Below the pieces are notes generated by a model, which worked only from the letters and a program-made list of their open reading frames with translations, ran no database searches and was not told the DNA's origin. Positions 23,627 through 34,337 of a stretch of DNA of 64,000 bases are shown here, piece by piece; the stretch's first letter is position 1; each line of letters starts with the position of its first letter. Source of the stretch: Bradyrhizobium sp. cir1 (GTDB lineage Bacteria > Pseudomonadota > Alphaproteobacteria > Rhizobiales > Xanthobacteraceae). Location of the stretch: the NCBI RefSeq assembly GCF_014198245.1, contig NZ_JACIHE010000018.1, positions 1-64,000 on the forward strand, in the 5' to 3' direction. The translations under genes were made by a program, and so were the position numbers.

Positions 23627-25417
23627 ATGCTGGATAAAGAACTGCGTTCGATGATCGGTCAGGTGAAGGGCGGGCGGATGGATCGCCGCGCCTTCATCAA
23701 GCGCCTCGCCGCGGTCGGTCTCACCGCCCCTCTGGCCAACCAGATCCTGGCGCTTGGCGGTGTCGCCATGGCGCAGAGCCCCAATCCCTATCCTCCGACC
23801 AAGCGCGGCGGTGGCGGCGCGCTGAAGCTGTTGTGGTGGCAGGGGCCGACGCTGCTCAATCCACATTTTGCCAACGGCACCAAGGACCAGGACGGCTCGC
23901 GTCTGTTCTATGAGCCGCTCGCGAGCTGGGACGCCGAGGGCAATCTCAATCCGATTCTGGCCGCCGAAATTCCCTCACTCGCAAATGGCGGCCTTGCCGC
24001 CGATGCCAAGTCGGTGACCTGGAAGATCAAGCCCGGCGTCAAATGGCACGACGGCAAACCCCTGACTGCCGACGATTTCGTGTTCACCTGGGCCTATGCC
24101 AGCGATCCGGCTACGGCCGCCGTCTCCGTCAGCACCTACGCGGACATGACGGTCGAAAAGGTGGATGACCTCACCATCCGCATCCTGTTCAAGAATCCGA
24201 CGCCGTTCTGGGCCAACGCGTTCGTCGGCGCTTATGGATGTGTCATCCCGAAGCATCTGTTTGCCGACTACAAGGGCTCGAAGTCCCGCGAGGCGCCGAA
24301 CAATCTGTCCCCGGTGGGCACCGGTCCCTACAAGTTCGTCGAGTTCAAGCCGGGCGATGTGGTCCGCGGCCAGCTCAATCCCGACTATCACATGCCCAAC
24401 CGTCCGCATTTCGACACCATCGAGATGAAGGGCGGCGGCGATGCCGTCTCGGCGGCGCGCGCGGTGATCCAGACCGGTGAATTCGATTTCGCCTGGAACA
24501 TGCAGGTCGAAGACGACGTGCTGCTCCGCCTGGAGAAGGGGGGCAAGGGCAAGACCGTCTATGCCACCGGTGGTGACATCGAGTTCATCGCCATCAATTT
24601 CACCGACCCCAACGTCGAGATCGACGGCGAGCGCTCTTCGATCAAGACCAAGCACCCGATCCTGTCGGATCCGAACGTGCGCAAGGCGCTCGCCCTGCTC
24701 GTGGATCGCGAGTCCGTCAAGAAAGCGATCTACGGCCGGGCCGGACGCACCACGGCCAACTATCTCAACGGGCCCGAGAAATTCGTCTCAAAGAACACGT
24801 CGTGGGAGTTCAACATCGAGAAGGCATCGAAGATGCTCGATGACGCCGGCTGGAAGGTCGGAGCGGACGGCATCCGCGAGAAGGACGGCAAGAAATTCAA
24901 ACTTCTGTACCAGACCTCGACCAACGGTCCGCGCCAGAAGACCCAGGCCATCGTCAAGCAGGCCTGTCAGAAGGCCGGCATCGACGTGGAGCTGAAATCG
25001 GTCGTCGCCTCGGTGTTCTTCTCGTCCGACGTCGCCAATCCGGACACGTTCCCGAAGTTCTATGCCGACATCGAGGAATTCCAGATCCCGATGACCCAGC
25101 CGGATCCGGCTCTGCACATGAAGCGTTACATCTCCGCCAATGTCGCCAGCAAGGAGAACAAGTGGCAGGGGCAGAACTTCCCGCGCTACGTGAACAAGGA
25201 CTATGATGACGCCATTGCTGCCGCCGAGACCGAGACCGATCCGGTCAAGCGCGCCGCGCTCTACATCAAGTGCAACGACCTGTTGTGGCAGGACACCGTG
25301 TTCATTCCGGTGATGCACCGCCTCAAGGTCGAGGCCGCCGCCAACAACTTGCGGCCAGCGCTGAGTGGCTGGGCTAACGAGACCGACAACATCCAGGACT
25401 GGTACCGGGAGGCATGA
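23627..25417 (+). CDS. Peptide ABC transporter substrate-binding protein (family 5)
   Basis: A 596-residue solute-binding protein of the oligopeptide/dipeptide (SBP_bac_5) family. A twin-arginine-type export signal (MDRRAFIKRLAAVGLTAPLA, residues 18-37) precedes the mature protein, which starts near AMAQSPNPY. The family landmarks GVKWHDGKPLTADDFVFTW, NLSPVGTGPYKFVEFKPGDV and KTKHPILSDPNVRKALALLV are all present. It binds a peptide-like ligand in the periplasm and delivers it to the permeases encoded next. ATG 23627 is preferred because the signal motif begins within 20 codons. It is the first gene of the five-gene ABC operon 23627-29246. Confidence 0.9.
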   Translation: MLDKELRSMIGQVKGGRMDRRAFIKRLAAVGLTAPLANQILALGGVAMAQSPNPYPPTKRGGGGALKLLWWQGPTLLNPHFANGTKDQDGSRLFYEPLASWDAEGNLNPILAAEIPSLANGGLAADAKSVTWKIKPGVKWHDGKPLTADDFVFTWAYASDPATAAVSVSTYADMTVEKVDDLTIRILFKNPTPFWANAFVGAYGCVIPKHLFADYKGSKSREAPNNLSPVGTGPYKFVEFKPGDVVRGQLNPDYHMPNRPHFDTIEMKGGGDAVSAARAVIQTGEFDFAWNMQVEDDVLLRLEKGGKGKTVYATGGDIEFIAINFTDPNVEIDGERSSIKTKHPILSDPNVRKALALLVDRESVKKAIYGRAGRTTANYLNGPEKFVSKNTSWEFNIEKASKMLDDAGWKVGADGIREKDGKKFKLLYQTSTNGPRQKTQAIVKQACQKAGIDVELKSVVASVFFSSDVANPDTFPKFYADIEEFQIPMTQPDPALHMKRYISANVASKENKWQGQNFPRYVNKDYDDAIAAAETETDPVKRAALYIKCNDLLWQDTVFIPVMHRLKVEAAANNLRPALSGWANETDNIQDWYREA

Positions 25418-25443
25418 GCGCAGCCTAAACGGGATTCTTCCCT

Positions 25444-26403
25444 ATGAGTCAGTATGTCCTGCGTCGCCTCCTGATTGCCGTTCCGAGCCTGCTGGCGATT
25501 TCGCTGGTGCTGTTCGTCGTGCTCGCGCTCGCCCCCGGCGACCCGTTCTCCGAACTGGCGACGAACCCGAACGTGCCGCCCGAAGTGCAGGCCGCACTCC
25601 GGGCCAAGTTCGGTCTCGACGATCCGATCCACCTTCGTTACCTGCACTGGCTCAACGCGATGCTGCACGGGGACTGGGGCTTTTCCTTCGTCAGCCGGAT
25701 GGACGTCGACACGCTGATCCTCCAGCGCCTGCCGGCCACGCTCTACGTGATCGGGTCGGCGCAGATCCTGGCGCTGCTGATCGCGATTCCGGTCGGGGTC
25801 TATGCCGCGACCAAGCCCTATTCGCTGTTCGACCAGATCGCCAACACGCTCGCCTTCGTCGGCTTCTCGCTGCCGACCTTCTTCACCGGCATCCTGTTCA
25901 TCCTGATCTTCTCGGTCACGCTGGACTGGCTGCCCTTCGTCTACACCACCGACATCAAGGCCACCGGCATCCGCTGGGTGCTCGAAATGATCCGTCAGGC
26001 CATCATGCCGGTGGCTGTGCTCGGCCTGTTCCAGGCAGCGTCGATGACGCGCTTCGTGCGCTCGGCGATGCTCGACGTCATCAGGCTCGACTACGTCACC
26101 ACGGCGCGGGCCAAGGGCCTCGGCCAGGCCACGGTGATCGTCAAGCACGTGATGCGCAACGCGATGATCCCTGTGGTCACGCTGATTGCGTTGCAGATGC
26201 CCGCGGTGTTCGGCGGCGCCATCGTCACCGAGCAGATCTTCCGCATTCCCGGTATCGGCTCGCTGCTGATCTCCTCCATCCTCTCCAACGACACGCCGGT
26301 GGTGATGGCCGTCACCTTCGTCTTCGCGTGCCTCGTGGTGCTGTTCAACCTCATCGCGGACGTCCTTTATGGCTGGCTTGACCCTCGCATCTCCCTCCGC
26401 TGA
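25444..26403 (+). CDS. Peptide ABC transporter permease (DppB/OppB-like)
   Basis: A 319-residue inner-membrane permease of the DppB family with six helices. The N-terminus (YVLRRLLIAVPSLLAISLVL) is typical, as is the EAA motif region YVTTARAKGLGQATVIVKHV (about residues 218-237), where the cytoplasmic loop docks the ATPase. The C-terminal FRIPGIGSLLISSILSNDTP is the usual end of DppB. It is 26 bp after the binding-protein gene and overlaps the next permease by 35 bp. Confidence 0.92.
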   Translation: MSQYVLRRLLIAVPSLLAISLVLFVVLALAPGDPFSELATNPNVPPEVQAALRAKFGLDDPIHLRYLHWLNAMLHGDWGFSFVSRMDVDTLILQRLPATLYVIGSAQILALLIAIPVGVYAATKPYSLFDQIANTLAFVGFSLPTFFTGILFILIFSVTLDWLPFVYTTDIKATGIRWVLEMIRQAIMPVAVLGLFQAASMTRFVRSAMLDVIRLDYVTTARAKGLGQATVIVKHVMRNAMIPVVTLIALQMPAVFGGAIVTEQIFRIPGIGSLLISSILSNDTPVVMAVTFVFACLVVLFNLIADVLYGWLDPRISLR

Positions 26404-27285
26404 GCGGGGCGTCTACTCGCCCTGGCGCGAGACGTGGCGGCGCTACAGCCGCCACCGGCTCGCCGTCGTCAGCGCCTTCCTGCTCCTCATTCTGGTGCTC
26501 GCCGTCGTGCTTGGGCCCTTCGTGTGGCGTGTGAAGATCAACGACATCGACATTGTCGCGGGCATGCAGGGACCCTCGCTCGCCCATCCCTTCGGGACCG
26601 ACGATCTCGGCCAGGACATTCTGGCGCGCATGATCTATGGCGGCCGCATCTCGCTTGCGGTGGGGCTCGCCGCGATGCTGGTCTCGGTCTTCATCGGCAC
26701 GCTGATCGGCGCGCTCGCCGGTATGTCGCGCGGTGCGCTCGGGCACGGGTTGATGTGGCTCACCGACCTTTTCCTGTCGCTACCGCAACTGCCGCTGCTG
26801 CTCCTGCTCATCTATCTCTTCCGCGACGGGCTGAAGCAGGTGTTCGGTCCCGAAGGCGGCATCTTCATCCTGATCGTGCTGGTGATCGGGGGCTTGCGCT
26901 GGATGCCGGTGGCGCGGCTCGTGCGCGCGCAGTTCCTGTCGATCCGCGAGAAGGAGTTCGTCGAAGCGGCGCGCGCGCTCGGCGCCAGCCCGGTGCGGCA
27001 GGTGGTGCGCCATATCCTGCCCAATGCGGTCGGTCCGGTGATCATTGCCGGCACCATCGACGTCGCCGCCGCCATCATCGCGGAATCGACCCTGTCCTTC
27101 CTCGGTCTCGGCTTTCCGCCCGACACTCCGACCTGGGGACGGCTGCTGTATGACGCCAAGGACTTTCTCGACATCGGTCCGCACTGGGCGCTGTTTCCGG
27201 GCGGCGCGATCTTCATTGCGGTGGTCGCCATCAACTTCATCGGTGATGGCCTGCGTGACGCGCTCGATGCGCGACGGGTGATCTG

Positions 27286-27286
<1 letters not shown>
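26369..27286 (+). CDS. Peptide ABC transporter permease (DppC/OppC-like)
   Basis: A 305-residue permease of the DppC family. An N-terminal cytoplasmic tail and first helix (RLAVVSAFLLLILVLAVVLG) are followed by the conserved periplasmic HPFGTDDLGQDILARMIYGG and the EAA loop EFVEAARALGASPVRQVVRH. It ends SFLGLGFPPDTPTWGRLLYD and the C-terminal INFIGDGLRDALDARR, both hallmark sequences. The 35-bp overlap with the upstream permease gene implies translational coupling. It forms the heterodimeric channel with the DppB-like subunit. Confidence 0.92.
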
Positions 27287-29246
<1,960 letters not shown>

Positions 29247-29457
29247 TGGTGCAGCGCGTCATTCTCAGCAGGCGCCTTTACGCTGCCGTTTAATTTGACC
29301 CGATGGGCGGGGAATAATTCGAACAGGCGAGTTGGCGGCCTCCTGCACGCCCTCCGCGTCGTAGCGTCGCATCGTCAGGAACTTTCGGCGCAAGCCCTTG
29401 TCTTCTCCTTACAAAAAAAGGGGCGATCCGTCACGGATCGCGCTGAGGGAGGACATC

Positions 29458-30597
29458 ATGACGAAGACGAGCAAGGACGGCGCGTCGACGCGCCGCCGTT
29501 TCCTCAAAACTGCCGCAGCCGGAGCGGCGGCAACGGTCGCAGCGCCGACCATCGTGAGCGCGCAGGGCCCGATCAGCATGCGCTGGCAGAGCACTTGGCC
29601 TTCCAAGGACATTTTCCACGAATACGCGCTCGACTATGCCAAGAAGGTCAACGACATGACTGGCGGCGAGCTCAAGATCGAGGTGCTTCCCGCAGGCGCC
29701 GTGGTGCCGGCCTTCGGCCTGCTGGATGCGGTGTCCAAGGGTGTGCTCGACGGCGGCCACGGCGTGCTCGTCTATCACTACGGCAAGCAGACGGCGCTCG
29801 CATTGTGGGGCTCGGGACCCGCTTTCGGCATGGATGCCAACATGCTGCTGGCCTGGCACAAGTTCGGCGGCGGCAAGGAACTGCTCGCCAAGCTGTATGA
29901 GTCGATCGGCGCCAATGTCGTCTCCTTCCCTTACGGACCGATGCCGACGCAACCGTTCGGCTGGTTCAAGAAGCCGATCACCAAGCCCGATGACATCAAG
30001 GGCATCAAATTCCGGACCGTCGGCATCTCCATCGACCTGTACTCGGCGCAGGGCGCCGCGGTGAACGCATTGCCCGGCGGCGAGATCGTCTCGGCAATGG
30101 ACCGCGGCCTCCTCGATGCGGCCGAGTTCAACAACGCCACGTCCGATCGCGTGCTCGGCTTCCCCGACGTCTCCAAGGTCTGCATGCTGCAGAGCTTTCA
30201 CCAGAATGCCGAACAGCTTGAGATCACATTCAACAAGACGAAATATGACGCTCTACCTGACAAGATGAAGGCGATCATATCGAACGCTGTCGAAGCAGCT
30301 TCGGCCGAAATGTCCTGGAAGGCCATCGACCGCTACTCGAAGGACTACGTCGAGCTGCAGACCAAGGACAACGTCAAGTTCTACAAGACGCCCGATGCCA
30401 TCCTGAAGCAGCAGCTTGAACTCTACGACGACATCGTGAGGAAAAAGGCGACGGAAAATCCGATTTTCAAGGAGGTCCTGCTATCGCAGATCGCCTTCGC
30501 GAAAAGAGCATTGCAGTGGGAGATGGATACAGTCGTCAACCGCCGCATGGCGTTTGAGCACTATTTTGGCGTCAACGCCGCGGCCAAGAAGATCTGA
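29458..30597 (+). CDS. TRAP transporter solute-binding protein (DctP type)
   Basis: A 379-residue periplasmic binding protein of the TRAP (DctP/TakP-like) family. A Tat-type signal (STRRRFLKTAAAGAAATVAA) ends near VSA-QGP. The mature protein begins SMRWQSTWPSKDIFHEYALD, and the binding-site segment is KFRTVGISIDLYSAQGAAVN with the carboxylate-contacting Arg expected in this family. The central ALPGGEIVSAMDRGLLDAAE is typical of TRAP proteins binding keto acids or mandelate-like monocarboxylates. ATG 29458 has GAGGGAGGAC upstream. It is the first gene of the TRAP operon, followed by a hairpin that may hold back downstream expression. Confidence 0.9.
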   Translation: MTKTSKDGASTRRRFLKTAAAGAAATVAAPTIVSAQGPISMRWQSTWPSKDIFHEYALDYAKKVNDMTGGELKIEVLPAGAVVPAFGLLDAVSKGVLDGGHGVLVYHYGKQTALALWGSGPAFGMDANMLLAWHKFGGGKELLAKLYESIGANVVSFPYGPMPTQPFGWFKKPITKPDDIKGIKFRTVGISIDLYSAQGAAVNALPGGEIVSAMDRGLLDAAEFNNATSDRVLGFPDVSKVCMLQSFHQNAEQLEITFNKTKYDALPDKMKAIISNAVEAASAEMSWKAIDRYSKDYVELQTKDNVKFYKTPDAILKQQLELYDDIVRKKATENPIFKEVLLSQIAFAKRALQWEMDTVVNRRMAFEHYFGVNAAAKKI

Positions 30598-30620
30598 TCG
30601 TCCCTGCCTCATGCCGCAAC

Positions 30621-30650
30621 GCACCATCCAGGGCACGACCCGGATGGTGC
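30621..30650 (+). terminator. Intercistronic hairpin between TRAP binding protein and permease
   Basis: Stem GCACCATCC + GGG pairs with CCC + GGATGGTGC (one bulged A) around loop CACGA, followed by TTTGTG. It lies between the binding-protein gene and the small permease gene, so it may stabilise the upstream message or reduce read-through, giving more binding protein than permease. Confidence 0.55.
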
Positions 30651-30690
30651 TTTGTGCTACGATATTGCCTCGCGCTGAGCGGTCGCACAC

Positions 30691-31359
30691 ATGAGCGTCC
30701 AGAATTTACTGTACACGATCGATCGCCTGAGTACCTGGGTCGGCAAGGCGGCAGCGTGGCTGATCATCCTGTTGATGAGCGTTGTCTGCGTCGAAGTGTT
30801 CAAGCGCTACATCATGAACATGCCGACGGCGTGGATATTCGATCTGGACAACATGCTGTACGGCACACTGTTCATGCTCTGCGGCGGATACACGCTGGCA
30901 CAGAACGCCCATGTCCGCGGCGATTTTCTCTATTCCTCAATGCGTCCGCGCACCCAGGCCTCGCTGGACCTCGTGCTCTACATCGTGTTCTTTCTGCCCG
31001 GCATCGCAGCGCTGATCTATGCCGGCTACTTCTACGCCGCGGATTCCTGGCGGATCGCCGAGCATTCCAACGTCACGGCGGAAGGCCCGCCGATCTACCA
31101 CTTCAAATCGGTGATCCCGATCGCCGGCGGGCTGATCATGCTGCAGGGCCTGGCCGAGATCGTGCGCTGCGTCGTGTGCCTGAAGACGGGAGAGTGGCCG
31201 AGCCGGCTCGCCGACGTCGCCGAGATCGATGTGGTCGAAGAGCAGCTCGCAAAAAGCGAATATGTCGATGAGGAATCGCGCCGGCTCGCCATCGAGAGCG
31301 CACAGCGGATCGACGAAATGGCGCGGCAGCGCGGCATGGGTGGGGAAATCAACACATGA
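30691..31359 (+). CDS. TRAP transporter small permease (DctQ type)
   Basis: A 222-residue membrane protein with four helices (about residues 15-40, 48-70, 88-112, 135-158). It contains the DctQ landmark TLFMLCGGYTLAQNAHVRGD and the C-terminal helix SVIPIAGGLIMLQGLAEIVR. A long hydrophilic C-terminal tail (residues 160-222, with DVAEIDVVEEQLAKSEYVDE) is longer than in many DctQ proteins and may contact the large permease. It starts 93 bp after the binding-protein stop and overlaps the large permease gene by 4 bp. Confidence 0.87.
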   Translation: MSVQNLLYTIDRLSTWVGKAAAWLIILLMSVVCVEVFKRYIMNMPTAWIFDLDNMLYGTLFMLCGGYTLAQNAHVRGDFLYSSMRPRTQASLDLVLYIVFFLPGIAALIYAGYFYAADSWRIAEHSNVTAEGPPIYHFKSVIPIAGGLIMLQGLAEIVRCVVCLKTGEWPSRLADVAEIDVVEEQLAKSEYVDEESRRLAIESAQRIDEMARQRGMGGEINT

Positions 31360-33104
31360 GCGATCCGGCACTCGGCCTGTTGATGCTGGCGCTTATCGTC
31401 GTCGTTATCATGATGGGCTTTGCCACGGCCTTCACGCTGATGGGCCTCGGCATGTTCTTCGGTTTCATCGCCTTCTACGACCCCGCGCAGCACTGGACGC
31501 AGAACCGCGTCTTCGAGCTGATGGTTCAGCGCACCTATGGCGCGATGACCAACGACGTGCTGATTTCCATCCCGCTGTTCGTCCTGATGGGCTATGTGAT
31601 GGAGCGCGGCGCGCTGGTCGACAAGATGTTCTATTCGATCCAGCTTGCGTTTCGCCGCGTGCCGGCGTCGCTCGCGGTCACGACCCTGATCGTCTGCACG
31701 TTCTGGGGGATCGCCAGCGGACTGGTCGGCGCGGTGGTCGTGTTGATGGGCGTGATCGCCTTCAACCCGATGCTGCGGGCCGGCTATGACGTCAAGCTCG
31801 CCTCCGGCGTCATCACCGCCGGCGGCACGCTTGGAATCCTGATCCCGCCATCCGTGATGATCATCGTCTATGCGGCAGTCGCCGGACAGTCCATCGTCAA
31901 GCTCTACGCGGCCGCGATGTTTCCGGGCTTCTTCCTGGCGTTCCTGTACCTTGTCTACATCGTCGCTTGGGCGCTGATAAATCCAAAGATCGCCCCGCCT
32001 TTATCGGAGGAGCACACCCGGGTCGAGGTGCCGGCCTGGATCACGAGATTTGAGACCCTGTATTCGCCCAACCTGTTCATCGCCCTGTTGAAGGCTGTGA
32101 TTTCGCCCGGCCAGGCCGGGCGCGTCGAGCTCGATGGCAAGCCGATGAGCTATCGGGCGATAATGCAGAATTTCCTGATTGCGCTGGTGCCGTTCCTCTT
32201 GACCGCCGGCACGTTATCCATCGTCTGGTGGTATGTCGTCATCCACCAGCAAGCCGCCGCCGCTTCGGGCGCGGTCGAGGGGCTCGAGCAATTGGGCGGT
32301 ACCGTATCGGCGGTGGAACCGACGTCCGCCGAAAAGGGACCAGACCTCCAGTTCTATCTCTGGTTCGCGATCAGCGCGGCTATCCTGGCCCTGTGGACCG
32401 CGCGTTCCTATTGGCGCATGAACGGAGAGCGCTTCGAGGTGCTCAAGCTCCTCACCTCGTCCGTGATGCCGCTCGGAATCCTCACCGTGGTCGTACTGGC
32501 CGTGATCCTGTTCGGCATCACCACAGCGACAGAGTCGGCCGCCGTCGGTGCCGCCGGCGCCTTCCTCCTGGCGGTGCAAGCCCGGACGCTCGACTGGAAG
32601 CGCACCAAGGAAGCCGTGTTCCTGACCGCCAAGACCACGGCGATGGTGTGCTGGCTGTTCGTCGGCTCGGCGCTGTTCTCGGCGGTGTTTGCCATCCTCG
32701 GCGGTCAGGCGTTGCTGGAGAACTGGGTGCTGTCGCTGAACATGTCGGCGATCCAGTTCATGATCCTGTCGCAGGCGATCATCTTCGTGCTCGGCTGGCC
32801 GCTGGAATGGACCGAGATCATCATTATCTTCGTGCCGATTTTCCTGCCGATGCTGAAGCACTTCAACATCGACCCCATCCTGTGGGGGACGCTGGTATTT
32901 GTGAATTTGCAGGCCGCGTTCCTGTCTCCGCCGGTCGCCATGTCGGCCTTCTATCTGAAAGGCGTGTCGCCGAAACACGTCACGCTCAACCAGATCTTCG
33001 CGGGCATGATGCCCTACATGCTGATTGTCATTCTTTGCATGGTCATCATGTATTTTTGGCCCGGCATGACGCTGTGGCTGCCGAACTATCTGTACGGAAG
33101 TTGA
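31356..33104 (+). CDS. TRAP transporter large permease (DctM type)
   Basis: A 582-residue channel subunit of a TRAP transporter, with about 12 helices driving Na+-coupled import. Typical DctM motifs are IASGLVGAVVVLMGVIAFNP, ASGVITAGGTLGILIPPSVM and the C-terminal DPILWGTLVFVNLQAAFLSP. It is about 150 residues longer than the common 425-residue DctM: a hydrophilic region plus two extra helices is inserted around residues 215-365, including EGLEQLGGTVSAVEPTSAEK. That insert is known in the long DctM subgroup. It completes the operon with the DctQ subunit. Confidence 0.9.
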   Translation: MSDPALGLLMLALIVVVIMMGFATAFTLMGLGMFFGFIAFYDPAQHWTQNRVFELMVQRTYGAMTNDVLISIPLFVLMGYVMERGALVDKMFYSIQLAFRRVPASLAVTTLIVCTFWGIASGLVGAVVVLMGVIAFNPMLRAGYDVKLASGVITAGGTLGILIPPSVMIIVYAAVAGQSIVKLYAAAMFPGFFLAFLYLVYIVAWALINPKIAPPLSEEHTRVEVPAWITRFETLYSPNLFIALLKAVISPGQAGRVELDGKPMSYRAIMQNFLIALVPFLLTAGTLSIVWWYVVIHQQAAAASGAVEGLEQLGGTVSAVEPTSAEKGPDLQFYLWFAISAAILALWTARSYWRMNGERFEVLKLLTSSVMPLGILTVVVLAVILFGITTATESAAVGAAGAFLLAVQARTLDWKRTKEAVFLTAKTTAMVCWLFVGSALFSAVFAILGGQALLENWVLSLNMSAIQFMILSQAIIFVLGWPLEWTEIIIIFVPIFLPMLKHFNIDPILWGTLVFVNLQAAFLSPPVAMSAFYLKGVSPKHVTLNQIFAGMMPYMLIVILCMVIMYFWPGMTLWLPNYLYGS

Positions 33105-33125
33105 GCGTCGAACGTCTCAGTGCTT

Positions 33126-33165
33126 CGCCGGCCTGGAATCCGGCCTCTCGAAACGAAGGCCGGCG
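33126..33165 (+). terminator. Hairpin downstream of TRAP operon
   Basis: Stem CGCCGGCCT / AGGCCGGCG (33126-33134 and 33157-33165) with a 22-nt loop that itself contains GGCCTC. It lies 22 bp after the large-permease stop codon, with no T-run. Possible Rho-aided terminator or mRNA-stabilising structure. Confidence 0.4.
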
Positions 33166-33322
33166 CGCCCGCGTTCGACGCTTCCATGGGCGGCGTGGAG
33201 CCGCCGGCCGCTCCGTGGGCGAAGGAGTAGGCGGAAAAAACATCTCGGACTGTGAAGCATCTTACACCACGTGCCTCCGATGGTGCTAGGATGGCCACGC
33301 TTCTTGCTTGAAGGAGGCCCCG

Positions 33323-33517
33323 ATGCTTACGCCCTTCAACAGGCCGTACTGGGAACAGAGCGCCCGTGACTGGACGATGAGGCTTGGCGCGCTCATGCCC
33401 CAACCGTGGAAAAAGCCCGCCGAGCCCAAGCCGCAGCGGCCCCCGTGGCGGCACTTCGACGATACCCATCATTGGGACTCGACCGCGGAGGAATGGGTCC
33501 CCAATCACGACAGGTGA
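33323..33517 (+). CDS. Small tryptophan-rich protein (64 aa)
   Basis: A 64-residue soluble protein with six Trp residues. It begins MLTPFNRPYWEQSARDWTMR, has a proline/lysine-rich centre (PWKKPAEPKPQRPPW) and ends HHWDSTAEEWVPNHDR. AAGGAGGCC five bases before ATG 33323 is a strong ribosome-binding site. No membrane segment or known motif is seen. The high Trp and charge content suggest a small folded or interaction peptide rather than a spurious frame. Function unknown. Confidence 0.6.
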   Translation: MLTPFNRPYWEQSARDWTMRLGALMPQPWKKPAEPKPQRPPWRHFDDTHHWDSTAEEWVPNHDR

Positions 33518-33575
33518 TCGCGCCGGGGCCGAGCCTGCCTGGACGCCTTCACCGACGTTACGATGTTACGCATAT

Positions 33576-34196
33576 TCATCCAAGAAGCAGGCCATATTCC
33601 GAGAGGGCCTGCCCGAACGCCTCCAGCGACGTGTGGTGATGCGCGAACAGCCCCGCCTCGCGCGCGCCGGCAACATTGGTCATGAGGTCGTCGACGAACA
33701 GGACGGCCTGCGGCATCACGTTGAGCTCAGACAGGCAGCGACGATAGCAGCGCGGGTCCGGTTTCGCCGTCTTGAACTGGGCCGAGGCGTAGATTCTCGA
33801 GCCGAACAGCGGACGCAGCTCGGGCAGCAGCGTATCGATATGGTCGGCGACCAGCGTGGTGTTGTTGGTGAGGATGGCAACATCGACGGTCTTGCGCAGG
33901 CGACGGGCAATCTCCAGCATCGCGCGATCGGCCTGCATCGAACGGCGCCGCGCTTCCACCCATTCGTCGAGCGACAGCGGATAGCCCATGCGTTCGCCGA
34001 AGCCTCGCAGATAATCCGCAGCATCGAGCGCGCCGGAGTCGCCGAGCGACTCGAAGCCGCTGTCCCAGATCGCCTCGTGGACGAACGCGCTGGTCGTCCC
34101 CGCCAGCTCCGCCAGGCAGGCAACACGCTTTGCCCTGTCGTAGTCGCAGAGCACGTTGTCCATGTCGAACAGGAATAGCTTGATTGCGTCAGTCAC
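33576..34196 (-). CDS. HAD-family phosphatase
   Basis: About 206 residues (GTG 34196 preferred, with ATG 34223 in frame) forming a haloacid dehalogenase-type hydrolase, class IA. The nucleophile motif is LFLFDMDNVLCDYD (the two Asp of DxD). The Thr motif is VAILTNNTTLV, the Lys motif FKTAKPDPRCYRR and the last acidic pair VLFVDDLMTN. The cap domain (residues about 20-85) has the expected helical pattern. It dephosphorylates a small metabolite; the substrate is not inferable. It is monocistronic and convergent with the Trp-rich peptide gene. Confidence 0.82.
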   Translation of the reverse strand: MTDAIKLFLFDMDNVLCDYDRAKRVACLAELAGTTSAFVHEAIWDSGFESLGDSGALDAADYLRGFGERMGYPLSLDEWVEARRRSMQADRAMLEIARRLRKTVDVAILTNNTTLVADHIDTLLPELRPLFGSRIYASAQFKTAKPDPRCYRRCLSELNVMPQAVLFVDDLMTNVAGAREAGLFAHHHTSLEAFGQALSEYGLLLG

Positions 34197-34337
34197 GGCA
34201 ACACTCTCGGATTGGCCGAACATCCGGCCGTGACCGCAGTCATATCCTGCCCGAGTACTGAGGACAAACCCGGGACTGTCTCGACGGTTGTGGTGCGCGG
34301 CGCAGCGTCCGCCACGTCTTGTGAGAGGTCGATCCCG

